A DNA stretch of 64,000 nt from Emiliania huxleyi CCMP1516 (taxonomy: Eukaryota > Haptophyta > Isochrysidales > Noelaerhabdaceae), in the NCBI RefSeq assembly GCF_000372725.1, contig NW_005201392.1, positions 765,755 to 829,754 on the forward strand. The letters run 5' to 3'. The notes beneath the pieces were generated by a model, which was not told the DNA's origin, did not search any database, and saw only the letters and a list, made by a program, of their open reading frames with translations. The translations under genes and the position numbers were made by a program. Below are positions 52,199 to 62,407 of the stretch, piece after piece. Each line of letters opens with the position of its first letter. The first letter of the stretch is position 1.

Positions 52199-53845
52199 AT
52201 GATTTCCCCTCTCGTGGTCACGTTGTACGCGGCTGCTCTGGTGCCCGCAGCGTCAAGTCCGCTCTACGAGGTGGATTGGGACGTCATTGATCTGGAATCG
52301 TGGGACGGCGTGAAACTGCGAGTCCGCGCTGGTTTCCCAAAGCTCAGCGGCGGGTCAGAGGAGCGGTTTCCAATGGTGCTCATGGCGAACTCGTGGTCCG
52401 TGCCCAATGTGGAGTACGTAGCCAAGCAGCTGCAGTGGGCCGAGGCAGGGTACGTCGTCGTCGAGTACGACGCCCGCGGTTGGTGGTCCAGTGAGGGCAC
52501 AATCGACCTCGCTGGTCCTTCAGATATGAAGGACGCCAGTGCCATCATCGACTACGCACTCGGTCGGCGCAAGTGGCACGTGGACGCGGGCGCCATTGCT
52601 ACGTGTGGCATTAGCTACGGCGCTGGCATTGCCGTCCTCGCCGCAGCACACGACCCGCGCATCAAGGCGGCGGCCTCGCTCAGCGGGTGGGGCAACCTGA
52701 CCGATGCGCTGTACGCGGCCAACTCTCCGTCGCGAGTGTGGGCGAACTTGCTGCTCGTGTCCGGAGAGATCTTTGGACGTGAGCCCGCAGACCTCTGGAG
52801 AATCTGGAACTCCATCAACACGAGGAACAACATCAGCGGGGTGAAGGCGTGGTCGGATATGCGCTCGCCTGTGGCGGTGGTCGACAAGCTGGCCGCGCGG
52901 AACGTGAGCGTCTTCCTCTCCAACAATTTTGAGGACCGGCTCTTCAAACCCGACGCGGCCCTCCGATACAGGCAAATCCTCCACGGTGCCGGCGTGCCTA
53001 CCCTCACCATGCTGAACCAGGGCGTGCACGCCAGCGCTGAGATGCCTGGCCTCGTTGGGAAGGAAAACGCCGTCTTTTCAAGGGTCAAGTCATTCCTCGA
53101 CGCGCGCCTGAAGAGGCCGGCGGCGCCTTTGCCGGGGCCGCCCGTCGTCGTCGAGGAGCGCCCGCTCACCCTGTTTGCCCGCGCCGGCCGCCTACTCGAG
53201 TTCGCGTCGTGGCCGCCGGCCGAGCAAGCATCGGTCTCCTACAGCCTGCAGGGTCGCGGGCCGGGCGACTCTGCCGGACGGCTCTCGCTGCCACATAAGC
53301 TGCCGCCCGCCGGATCAGCTGCCAGCACCATTTCGTTCAGTCCGCTGAGCGGGCTGAGCGCGGGGATGCCGGTCGTGGGCGAGGTGATGCAGACGGAGAT
53401 GCGGATGCCAATCGTTTCCGACTTCGCGCTCGTTGATCAGCACCGCGCAGCCACCTACTTGGGCGAGTCGCTAAGCCAGTCCGCCGTGCTCTGCGGCGCA
53501 CCCAACGCCACTCTGTCGGTGACACCGAGCGCAAGCGCCTTCCAGCTCGTCGGCTACCTCTATTCCGTCGATCCGATGGATATCGGCACTCTGCTCACGC
53601 ACGGGCCGCGCACCGTGTGGAAAGACGAGGGAGCTACAGCTGGCAACCCTCTTTCGGTCGTCGTCAACATGCGACCGACGTGCGCGACGCTGCGCAAGGG
53701 ACACCGGGTTGGTTTTGGGGTCAGCCTGTTCTCCATGATGTATACGCCGTCGAACGCTGACCCGGCGCTGACGGTGCTACTCAACAACAGCGCCTCGCGG
53801 CTCTCGCTTCCATGGCTGACTGCTCTGCCAAGCAAAGAGGTCTGA
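52199..53845 (+). CDS. Secreted CocE/X-Pro-peptidase-type alpha/beta hydrolase
   Basis: An intronless gene of 548 residues from the ATG at 52199. The N-terminus (MISPLVVTLYAAALVPAASS) is a signal peptide. The alpha/beta-hydrolase domain has GYVVVEYDARGWWSSEGTID, the nucleophile elbow CGISYGAG (Ser), an Asp candidate in NNFEDRLF and the His in NQGVHASA. From about residue 315 a beta-rich C-terminal domain follows (VSYSLQGRGPGDSAGRLSLP, DFALVDQHRAATYLGESLSQ, VGYLYSVDPMD), matching the jelly-roll of the CocE/NonD and X-Pro dipeptidyl-peptidase family. Members cleave esters or peptides; the substrate is unknown. The family is mostly bacterial. With no introns in an intron-dense region, horizontal origin or retro-copying is possible. 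Confidence 0.87.
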   Translation: MISPLVVTLYAAALVPAASSPLYEVDWDVIDLESWDGVKLRVRAGFPKLSGGSEERFPMVLMANSWSVPNVEYVAKQLQWAEAGYVVVEYDARGWWSSEGTIDLAGPSDMKDASAIIDYALGRRKWHVDAGAIATCGISYGAGIAVLAAAHDPRIKAAASLSGWGNLTDALYAANSPSRVWANLLLVSGEIFGREPADLWRIWNSINTRNNISGVKAWSDMRSPVAVVDKLAARNVSVFLSNNFEDRLFKPDAALRYRQILHGAGVPTLTMLNQGVHASAEMPGLVGKENAVFSRVKSFLDARLKRPAAPLPGPPVVVEERPLTLFARAGRLLEFASWPPAEQASVSYSLQGRGPGDSAGRLSLPHKLPPAGSAASTISFSPLSGLSAGMPVVGEVMQTEMRMPIVSDFALVDQHRAATYLGESLSQSAVLCGAPNATLSVTPSASAFQLVGYLYSVDPMDIGTLLTHGPRTVWKDEGATAGNPLSVVVNMRPTCATLRKGHRVGFGVSLFSMMYTPSNADPALTVLLNNSASRLSLPWLTALPSKEV

Positions 53846-54146
53846 ACCCGTAAGAAATCATAGAGGAGACGCGGAGAGCAGGGGTGTGTGGATTCTGGAG
53901 CTCTAAGGGGGGATAGAGAGAGGAAGGGAGATTGGTGTGCCTGTTTTTCGCGCTAAGCATTTTTTTTTCGTATACGCGTACCTCGAGGTACACGGATAAA
54001 AAAGGAGCGCGTGTGTTCGTGATCGTGTTGGTCAGCGGCCCGTGCCGGTCCCCAGTCGCGGGTGATGCTCTGATAAACCCTCCGGATCTTCGACAAAGGT
54101 CGGATATTTCTTTTTTCAAAGTGCAAGGTGTGAATAAGTGGTTTAT
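53846..54146. other. Non-coding spacer
   Basis: AT-richer spacer downstream of the hydrolase. It has T-runs at 53961-53968 and about 54110. No gene is seen. Confidence 0.5.
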
Positions 54147-54754
54147 GATAGGGCTACTACGACGAACTATGCGGCAATCGACTGGGCGCCTGGCGCCCGA
54201 CCACCCCCGCGCAAAGACCTCGTAGTAGCCCTCCCCGTAACCGCCTTGGCCGGACTTGTCCAGGCCGCTGTCGCAAGTGCTGTCGCCGCGCAGATCGGCG
54301 CGAGCAGTCGCTCGAGGGGCTCTACTGGCTGGCGGTGCTCAAGGGGAAGGCGTACACGCTGGCCGAGGACACGGTCGTCAACACCGACACCATCCCCGCG
54401 GGCTATCTCGTGGTCAAGGCGCAGTGGCTCAGGCTCGAGCAACGCGAGTGCGAGGGCAAGCTTCGCTCCTACACGCTGCTCGAGGCCGAGACGCTCATCA
54501 TCGTGAATCACATGGTGCGGCTGGCGGGCTTGCGCTTCTCGCCCGGCCCGGGCGGCCCTGCGGACCGCCAGCTGAGGAGCGCGCGCGAGAAGCTCTATTA
54601 TATTGGCCTACAGACGCATTACTCGCTCGAGGCGTGCTGCAGTGAAGACCAGTCTTTTGTTTGGAGGCGTCGATTTGTGCAAAAATGTGTGTTAGAGAGC
54701 GCTAGATGGCAAAATTTTCTTCGCCTCCGGCGGGGCCGCTCGCCGCGGGGCTAG
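54147..54754 (+). pseudogene. Unrecognised protein fragment in two frames
   Basis: One frame reads YAAIDWAPGARPPPRKDLVV, ALPVTALAGLVQAAVASAVA. At about 54300 the sense continues in another frame: GLYWLAVLKGKAYTLAEDTV, VNTDTIPAGYLVVKAQWLRL, YTLLEAETLIIVNHMVRLAG, ending in low-quality sequence and TAG at 54752-54754. A frameshift or unrecognised intron separates them, and no start codon is convincing. It may be a relic of a mobile-element gene. The family is not recognised. Confidence 0.35.
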
Positions 54755-54825
54755 AGAGTGACTTTTGTCGATGTCGGCTAGAAGTGCTGCACGTTTTTCA
54801 GAATTTCACCCTCGCTCTCTAACTC

Positions 54826-56109
54826 TCAAATGCGACACTCGATTGGCCGGCCCTCGGCGCCCTCCAGCCCAGGCAGGAAGTGAAACACCCTCGCAAACTC
54901 GTACGGCCTGGGCGAGAACTGGGCGAGCACCTGTTCTAGGATCCTCGGCAGGAGACGCGACTCAAACGAGTCGGGAAGGGGGAGCCAGCCGACCGCAATG
55001 TCGATGTCGCTCGTGACGGCGGGCCGCTGGAGGAAGCCAGCCTTCAGGATGGACGCGTCGGTGCAGAACCAGATCCGCATCTTCTCCGCGCGCACCATCA
55101 CGCTCGGTCTGCCCGCCTCGGCGCCGTCCTCATCCTGCTGAAGCTCGACGGACGGCTTGAACCACGACTTGGAGCGGAGGGCCAGCGTGACGCCCTCCTC
55201 GAGTGCGAGCTTCGCCTCGATACACACGTCGGCGCAGACCAGGGTGTTCTTCTTGAGCGCCGCCAGGTCGAGCGCCGAGTACGCAGCTGGCCACTCCGCC
55301 GCGTCTCGCTCGAGGTCAGCGTAGTCCTGCAGGCGGAAGCACCGGTCGCACGTGACGCTCAGATCAAAGAGCTTTTGCTGCGCGTCTTCGATCGGCTTGC
55401 CATCGCGCTCGGCGCAGAGCTGATAGCCCGAGCTGCCCAGGGCGAGGCCGCCTCCTGCGCCCTTGAGCGCCTCCACCATCTGCGCTGAGAAGCTAGCCTC
55501 GAGCCGCGGGGCGAGCGTCTGCAACGCGATGTTGAGGAGATCGCTCGCCGCCAGCTGCTCGGCGGGGCCAGCATCGCCAAGGCCCGCAATCTCGCGAGAC
55601 AGGGAGGTGGACAGGCGCTGCATTGCGCCGCTGGTCGAGTCGAGCTTCGAGACCAGCTCCTCCGAGTCGGCCCGCCTCCTCTCCGCCGCCCGGCCGTGTG
55701 GCCCGAGGCGCCGGTCAAGCCGCGCCTCCAGGCGGTCGCGCAGCGCCCGAAGCTCCCTGTTGTCGCCCCGCAGCCGCGCCAGCTCTGCACGCAGCCGCTC
55801 GGCCTCAGCCACCGCAGCGCTGGCTTCTGCCTCTGCCCTCTCGGCCTCTGCGTCGGCCTCTCTGACTGTGCCGTTGCGCCTCGCTCGCTCTATCCTCTTT
55901 ACCAAAGTGCGGAATTCGGCGAGCGAGATGGACGGGCTGCCAGCCTCTGCGTCGGCAATGGCGTGCTTCATCCTAAAACGTGGCATGGACACCCGCGCAG
56001 CCTGCTTGAGCGCCTGCTCCGCCTCGGCGGCGGTGAGCAGGCCGTCGGAGTCGGCATCGTGCTCTTCAAAGGCGAGCGAGATCACGTCGGGGCGGCAGCC
56101 CCAGAGCAT
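54826..56109 (-). CDS. EF-hand/coiled-coil protein with C-terminal globular domain
   Basis: An intronless gene of 427 residues from the ATG at 56109. An EF-hand loop (DADSDGLLTAAEAE) near residue 20 and a degenerate second (DAEAGSPSISLAEF) suggest Ca2+ regulation. Residues of about 80-150 form a charged coiled coil (EADAEAERAEAEASAAVAEA, RAELARLRGDNRELRALRDR). The C-terminal half is globular (CDRCFRLQDYADLERDAAEW, VCADVCIEAKLALEEGVTLA, TSDIDIAVGWLPLPDSFESR, LLPRILEQVLAQFSP). It has alternating strands and an amphipathic helix reminiscent of lipid-binding barrels, but this is only an impression. No family is assigned. The stop is at 54826-54828. Confidence 0.7.
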   Translation of the reverse strand: MLWGCRPDVISLAFEEHDADSDGLLTAAEAEQALKQAARVSMPRFRMKHAIADAEAGSPSISLAEFRTLVKRIERARRNGTVREADAEAERAEAEASAAVAEAERLRAELARLRGDNRELRALRDRLEARLDRRLGPHGRAAERRRADSEELVSKLDSTSGAMQRLSTSLSREIAGLGDAGPAEQLAASDLLNIALQTLAPRLEASFSAQMVEALKGAGGGLALGSSGYQLCAERDGKPIEDAQQKLFDLSVTCDRCFRLQDYADLERDAAEWPAAYSALDLAALKKNTLVCADVCIEAKLALEEGVTLALRSKSWFKPSVELQQDEDGAEAGRPSVMVRAEKMRIWFCTDASILKAGFLQRPAVTSDIDIAVGWLPLPDSFESRLLPRILEQVLAQFSPRPYEFARVFHFLPGLEGAEGRPIECRI

Positions 56110-56509
56110 GGGACGCTGGTCGTGAGCTCAGCACAGTGGCACCTCGCTGAACAGTTGCACCTCGCTGAAGTTTGGCACCTCGCGTGTGTGTCGAGCAAGG
56201 TGGTGAGACGTGGGCCAACCAAGGTGCCTCTGCCCCGCGCCGAATTGAAGAAAGAGCCCGACCAGTTGGTGGTCCACCGAGACCGCGCTGCGAGCCTGTC
56301 GTGTCCCTTGTCAGGAGCAGGAGAGCCCACTTGTGCCCCTGATCGTCCTTCCAAAATCCTGCTCATGCAGGTGGGGACCACCCTGTCCTCCTCCCCCATC
56401 CCTCGTTTTGGCTTGTCTTTTTATTTCTTTCCTTTACGCGCTGGTGCCCCTATCGTTGGTCTGGCTGTGTTTCACGTCGTCCTCGTTCCTCCCTGTGCGC
56501 CCGTCCGAC
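56110..56509. other. Upstream flank of the EF-hand/coiled-coil gene
   Basis: GCACCTCGCTGAA words are repeated at 56138-56185. No gene is seen. The right end grades into the retroelement fragment. Confidence 0.4.
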
Positions 56510-56706
56510 CATGCCGACTACGGCCTGTGGCACGCTGCCCGCCTCGGCCACTTTGGCAGGAACAAGATCATCGGGCCACTGCGCTACAGGGGTTACGTTT
56601 TCCGCCCCGGCAGCGACCGCTGTGAGTGCGCTGCATGTCGCCTCAATCGTCGCCGCAAAGGCCACCCGAGTCAGCCGACCAACCGCCGAGTCTACACCCA
56701 CTTCGG
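56510..56706 (+). mobile_element. Ty1/copia-type retrotransposon fragment (GAG-pre-integrase region)
   Basis: The frame reads HADYGLWHAARLGHFGRNKI, followed by CECAAC and Arg/Lys-rich residues. LWH.RLGH followed by a CxxC pair is the zinc-binding GAG-pre-integrase domain of copia elements. Only this stretch is present; it breaks off exactly where the duplicated SR-gene tail begins (56707), leaving the frame open across the joint. No LTRs or integrase core are seen. Confidence 0.5.
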
Positions 56707-57143
56707 CGAGGAGCGCTTGCGCAGGTACGGCGACGGGAGCGGCGCCGACCGGGACCGACACTCGTCCGATTGGCAGAGCGGCCGGCACGGAGAGCGAGAG
56801 CGAGACTCGGACCGTGCGCACGAGCAGCGCCGGTCGCCTCCGCCGGCAAGAGAGCGCCGGCTGGGACGTGATCGGCAAGAGAGCGAGTACCTTGGAGATC
56901 GCCGCGGCGGCCGGTACGACCGCGACCGCTAGCGCGCTAGCCTGAGCCTCATCCCAGGGAGGAAAGCGCGGGCGCGGGGCAACCATGAACGCACTTACGC
57001 AGGCAGCATGCCTGTTCGCCCTGACGTGCGTCGCGGAGAGTTTTGGTGAACGAGGGGTCGACCGAGGGGGGGGGGTGTTCGACTAGCACAGACACTACGA
57101 TTGAAAGCCGCGCGAATTCAGATTGTGACACAATACACAGTTG
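56707..57143 (+). repeat. Arm 2 of the inverted duplication, carrying the SR gene's last exon
   Basis: Reverse complement of 42218-42655. On the + strand it encodes the RS/RD-rich tail (LRRYGDGSGADRDRHSSDWQ to RYDRDR and stop), then the SR gene's 3' flank including the C/G-run. It lacks the upstream SR exons, so it is not a functional gene copy by itself. Confidence 0.92.
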
Positions 57144-57230
57144 GACGAGCATTTTTTCTAACCACGTGGACCTATTCTGCGGCCCGATAGCTATCTGGGC
57201 TGAGGGACCAACTTGAGAATCGTGCTTTGA

Positions 57231-58308
57231 GTTGGGTTGTTTCGTGTTGGGTTGGGTTGTGCTTGGGTTGGGTTGTTCCGCGTGAGGTTGGGTCGTCGGC
57301 GCGAAGGGTGAGTCTCGACCGCCGCCGCTCACGCCAGCGGACGGCCACTGCCGGTGTTTTTGGCTTCGCCACCGTCCAAGGCGTGCGCCATGCGCTCGCC
57401 GGCATCGAGCGAGCAACGTGATCGACCGAGCGGCTTGCTGTGTGGCCGCCTTCTTGTGGCTCTCGTCGAGAGCGTTTTGCGTCCCGGCGGGTGGGAGAAT
57501 GTGTGTCGTCTGAAGTGTCACTGTGTGCGTCACATCGATGTGGATAACAAGCACGGTCGATCCGTCAAAGCGATACACTCGTTCCTATCACGCTGGAAGG
57601 CTTGCACGGAGCTCTGTGCCGGCACACAGAAGAGCCGTGCGGCAAGAAGAGCTCGATGGGGAGCGAGAACCGTCAGATTTTCAGGTGTAGCCTGAAGTCC
57701 GTCGCGACGCACTCAATCCCTCCCGAGCGAAAGCCTGTGGCTCTCTCGAACTCGTCGATATATTGCGAATAAACTGCTCTTCCCGCATAGCTTGCAGAGT
57801 CAGAGGCGCAGAAAGGCTACGAGTGGGGGGGACTGACCGCATCAAGGCGGACTTCCGACACCTCCGTGAGCACCTCTGGCAGTTCTCGCTCCCCATCGAG
57901 CTCTTCTTGCCGCACGGCTCTTCTGTGTGCCGGCACAGAGCTCCGTGCAAGCCTTCCAGCGTGATAGGAACGAGTGTATCGCTTTGACGGATCGACCGTG
58001 CTTGTTATCCACATCGATGTGACGCACACAGTGACACATCAACGACACACATTCTCCCACCCGCCGGGACGCAAAACGCTCTCGACGAGAGCCACAAGAA
58101 GGCGACCACACAGCAAGCCGCTCTTTCGATCACGTTGCTCGCTCGATGCCGGCGAGCGCATGGCGCACGCCTTGGACGGTGGCGAAGCCAAAAACACCGG
58201 CAGTGGCCGTCCGCTGGCGTGAGCGGCGGCGGTCGAGACCTCACCCTTCGCGCCGACGACCCAACCTCACGCGGACAACCCAACCCAACCCAACAACCCA
58301 ACCCAACC
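57231..58308. mobile_element. Fold-back element: two arms of about 435-445 bp around a 200-bp spacer
   Basis: The left arm (57231-57675) is nearly the exact reverse complement of the right arm (57876-58308). Both outer ends are GGGTT/AACCC repeats and the inner ends meet at GGGAGCGAGAAC. The arms carry short open frames but no transposase. A transcript would form a very long hairpin. No clear target-site duplication was found. Confidence 0.88.
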
Positions 58309-58309
58309 C

Positions 58310-59024
58310 TTCCCCGGTCCTCACTGGCTTGCCGGGGTCATGGGCCCCCCCCCCTCTAGCGCCGCCGGAGGCGGCGTAGCTTCCGAGAAGCTCGGTCAGA
58401 CACACGGGGGAGAGACGGACACCACATCATTACGAATGACGCAAAAATACGTCACGGAGAGCGAGTAGAATGGCTAATTTCGCCGAGAGCGCGCCGCGGG
58501 CGCACCTGGTATACGGCCCCGGAATGAGTCACTGATTAAAGTTGGGCGCCTTTGGTCGAGGCTTCCCCGGTCCTCACTGGCTTGCCGGGGTCATGGGCCC
58601 CCCCCCCTCTAGCGCCGCCGGAGGCGGCGTAGCTTCCGAGAAGCTCGGTCAGACACACGGGGGAGAGACGGACACCACATCATTACGAATGACGCAAAAA
58701 TACGTCACGGAGAGCGAGTAGAATGGCTAATTTCGCCGAGAGCGCGCCGCGGGCGCACCTGGTATACGGCCCCGGAATGAGTCACTGATTAAAGTTGGGC
58801 GCCTTTGGTCGAGGCTTCCCCGGTCCTCACTGGCTTGCCGGGGTCATGGGCCCCCCCCCCTCTAGCGCCGCCGGAGGCGGCGTAGCTTCCGAGAAGCTCG
58901 GTCAGACACACGGGGGAGAGACGGACACCACATCATTACGAATGACGCAAAAATACGTCACGGAGAGCGAGTAGAATGGCTAATTTCGCCGAGAGCGCGC
59001 CGCGGGCGCACCTGGTATACGGCC
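58310..59024. repeat. 253-bp tandem satellite, about 2.8 copies
   Basis: Units start at 58310, 58563 and 58816 with a period of exactly 253 bp and near-perfect identity. The last unit breaks off after GGTATACGGCC. Each unit has a C-run, GCCGCCGGAGGCGGC and an AAATACGTCACGG box. It adjoins the fold-back element directly. Confidence 0.95.
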
Positions 59025-59801
59025 TAAGTCCGGCCGGAGCGCGGCCTGGACTTGGGCCTCCTCCCAGGTGCGCCCGCAGCAACTCTTTAGTCTTTTTTGT
59101 GTATTTGCCGCACCGGACATGTCTCGAACCTCGTTGCCCTGAAACTGCGCATACCACGTCACGAGGAGACCATGCACGGTGCAGTCGCCGTTTGAAAACA
59201 TTTAGCCTTTCAAAACAGCAAGGGGGCAGGGTTGCACTCGATTCCACGCACTGACTCCCACCTCCGCCCGCCCCATGACTCTCGAGGGCCCTATGGCCGT
59301 GCGCACCGCCGAGGCGCGTGCAGTCAGTGGGCTGCTGAGCACGGCATCCGCCCTCGAAGGTGCATGGCATTTGGCAGCGCGGCTTCCAGGAGTGAGGGAG
59401 AGTGGAGCAACAGAATTCACGGCCGGCTCGCTACTACCCTCAAGGAGGGAGATCGCGGCGGGTCCATGTCCAACTGTGCTGGAGGTGTTGTTGATTGAGT
59501 AGTACAAGAGGTAGTAGTCGAGAAAAGTAGTTCGAGAAAAGTAGTTCGAGAAAAGTAGTTCGAGAAAAGTAGTTCGAGAAAAGTAGTTCGAGAAGTAGGT
59601 CAAGAAAAAGAAATGTCGAGCAGCAGCATCTGCCGGGGGAGATTGCGGTGTCGTGAGCAAGCATCTGGAGGTAGGGCCGGGCTTATCTCGATGGCTGGAA
59701 AGGGCAACGGGCACGAAGGGTGTGTGTCTAAAGGGGTGCAAGCTAGAGAGGAAGGCGACAGTGTACCGTCAAGCTGTAGGCAAGGTCGAGGCCTCGACGG
59801 C
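59025..59801. other. Non-coding spacer with 15-bp tandem repeat
   Basis: Contains no supported gene. A tandem AGTAGTTCGAGAAAA array (about six units, 59511-59597) lies 200 bp downstream of the next minus-strand gene's stop. Confidence 0.5.
59511..59597. repeat. 15-bp AGTAGTTCGAGAAAA tandem repeat
   Basis: Five to six units, the first and last slightly shortened, in non-coding DNA. Confidence 0.92.
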
Positions 59802-62002
59802 TCAGGCTTCGGCGCCGTCAGGCTCCCGCTCCGCCGCCGGGAGGGTGATGGTTGCTTTGCCGGCAGGCCACTGGGCCAGCACCTCACGGCGGACCTGATC
59901 AGCTGTCCGCTGCGCTCTCCCGCCAGTAGGGCGCACCGGATGCGTGAACGCATCACTGCGCGCGAGACGGTCGAGAATGCGCAAAGGGATGGGCTTCACG
60001 CCGATGCCGCCGAGGACCTCGTCACGGCTCACGCAAACCTCGCACTCCCTCGCCTTCTTGTTGTAGGTTGTGCTCCAGCTTGCCTTCCGCTTCGATGAGC
60101 CGACCTGCAGCTGCGAGGGCCCAGGCAGGCTGAAGGAAGAGATGGAGGCGAGGGTGGCGGCAAGGGCGGCGGAGGGCACTGGCGGCTGTGGCCCGAACGG
60201 CATGGCAGACGGCATGGCGGAGGTGGCCGGCATGTTAGGAGCGGGAGGTGGGAGCGGCGGGAGAAGCGACGGGAGCGGCAGGAGCAGCGACGGGAGCAGC
60301 GGCGAGCCGGTGGCGGCATTGAGGGTGGCGTCCGGTGGCGACATGGGCGGCGGCGGCATGGGCGGCGGTGGCATGGGCGGCGGCAAGAGCGTCACAGAAG
60401 ACACGAGCGGCAAGCCATCTGCCGGTGTGCACAGCGGCATAGCTGCTGCCATCGGCAGCCCACTGCCCGGCGTCAGAGGCACAGAGGCGACGGTGGCGGG
60501 AGCGGCGGCGGTGGACGGCGCCCCGCCGGCTAGCATCCTCACCGCCACCTCCTGGTCGAGGCCACCCGCCTGCGGAGCAATCGCGGGCAGTGGCACGGGC
60601 AGCCGTGCTGCCGCCACCTGCGACGAGCTGCCAGCCCCTGCCACCTGCGACGAGCTACCGGCCCGGCGCTGCCCATCCAGCGCGGCCCGTTGCGCAAACC
60701 GCGCAGACTCCGCCGCAACTTGCTGGAGAGCAGCAGCACTCGTCCTGTTCGGCCGCAGGCGGTGCAGGTCCGGAGGCGTCGACGACCGGCCCGAGAAAAT
60801 CTGCTCGACCTTCTGCAGGTAGAGCAGCTGGGCCGTGTCGTACACGTCCCTCTCACTGGTCGGGTGGCGCTGCCTCGCCTCGGTCATCGACTCGGCCATG
60901 AGCTGGAGCTCGAGCTCGAGCCGCGGCACGATCGGTCTGCTGTTGGCGATCGTGGGCCGCGGAGACTTGTGCGCCGCGTTCCAGCGTCCAACTGGTGCTG
61001 ATGCGGCGGCGGCGCCTAGCACAACAGCCGACCCACCTCCTCCCCCCCGCCCCGCCGCCGCCGCCGAGCGCCGTGGCGACGTGGCCAGCGCCGCCAAGTC
61101 CTCCTCATCGCCGCTCAGCGGCGCGTCACCAGCAAACGAGAGCGCGCCAAACTGCGGCGGGATCACCTCCACCATGTCGGCCGGGAGCAGAGGTAGAGAA
61201 GAATCACCTCCCGGCCCGATCACCACTGCAGTAGCCATGGGCTCCGCCTCCGCCGCCTCCCCCTCCTCCTCCTCCGCCGCCGCCGCCTCTGCCGCCTGCC
61301 CCTCCGTCTCCGCCTCTGCCTCCGCCTCGCCCGCCTGCACCGCCTCGCCCGCCTGCGCCGCCTCCACCTCCGCCTCGCCCGCCTGAATCGCTTGCGCCGC
61401 CACCTGCGCCGCCTGTGCCACCACCAGCTGCGAGCTCCTGACCTTCTCCAGATGGCGCAGGTAGTCAAAGCCGAGAGCCTCCCACTCGGCATCACCCTCG
61501 CGCGCTCGTGGCTGATGAAGGAGACGGGTGGCGCGCCGCCCGCCTTTGCCGCCTCTGCCGCCTTGAGAGCCCTGTCCATCATGTCGTTGTCGAGGGCGTC
61601 GAGGTCGTCGCTGGTGCCGGTGGGTGCCGCAGCCGCGGCGCCTAACGCTGCCGACCGCGCCGCCGCCTCCGCCGCCCGCTCCGCCTCCGCCTGCTGCCGC
61701 CAGGCGTTGATCGGCTCGTCGTCGCACGCGACGCACATGTGCTGCCACTGCTGGCGCGGCGTCCGGCACTGGGCGTCGACGTAGGGCTGGGCCAAAGTTC
61801 CCACGTCGTGCCGAGTGCAGCCGCTGGCACCGCCCCTCTCCACGCATGCAGCGCCGATGCAATTGAAAGGGTAGTGTACGCGTCGCCTGTCGCCGCACCG
61901 CACGCCGCTCCATGCAGGTGGACAGGTGCTTGGCCGCGCCGGTGCCGGCGCCGGTGCTGGCTGTGCGCCCGCGGAGCCCACGGCCCCGCAGGTCGCGTCC
62001 AT
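59802..62002 (-). CDS. Unknown large protein with Cys/His cluster, contains a frame switch
   Basis: From the ATG at 62002 a Pro/Ala N-terminus leads to a Cys-rich module (HYPFNCIGAACVERGG, HDVGTLAQPYVDAQCRTPRQ, HMCVACDDEPINAW), likely zinc-binding. Then comes an Ala/Glu-rich helix up to PPVSFISHERAR. At about 61485 the coherent reading moves to another frame (EGDAEWEALGFDYLRHLEKV), which continues through an acidic Ala/Glu stretch. It goes on to VIPPQFGALSFAGDAPLSGD, DVYDTAQLLYLQKVEQIFSG, a Pro/Met-rich region and ASWSTTYNKKARECEVCVSR before TGA at 59802. The switch may be an indel or a small intron. The family is not recognised; the composition suggests a nuclear regulatory or element-encoded protein. 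Confidence 0.5.
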
Positions 62003-62407
62003 CGCCTACCCCGCCCCCGCCTCCACGGCAGGGGCGGGGCAGCTGCCCCGCTCCCCCCGAGGGGTGGACTGCGAGGCTCAGCTCGGGGACTGCGATGCTT
62101 GAATAGGAAACTTGTACATATAGAGGCTGCCGGACTGCGAGGTTTGCGACGCCCCCGGGGCACCAGTTTTCACCTTCCCCAAAGCACGATTCTCAAGTTG
62201 GGCCCTCGGGCTGCATCATTACATGTTCATATCTGGACTGCAACGGCGCGCAGCGCCGAAAAAAATTTGGCTTGTGCCCGGTGTGGACGCCGTTGTTTCC
62301 CCGGTCGGGGGGGGGGGGGGGGGCGCCCCTGCGTTTCGCTGCGGTCGGGCGAAAATCTAGTACTGCCCAAAAAGAAAACACACGGGCCGGCGCTTCCGAC
62401 GGCAGCG
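62003..62407. promoter_or_regulatory. Divergent intergenic region
   Basis: Between the starts of the unknown minus-strand gene and the mitochondrial-like plus-strand gene. It has a G-run at about 62308-62323. No defined element is recognised. Confidence 0.4.

Noticed and set aside
58976-59254. ORF overlapping the 253-bp satellite
   Set aside because: It starts in the satellite unit and is open only because the last unit is truncated; no protein features.
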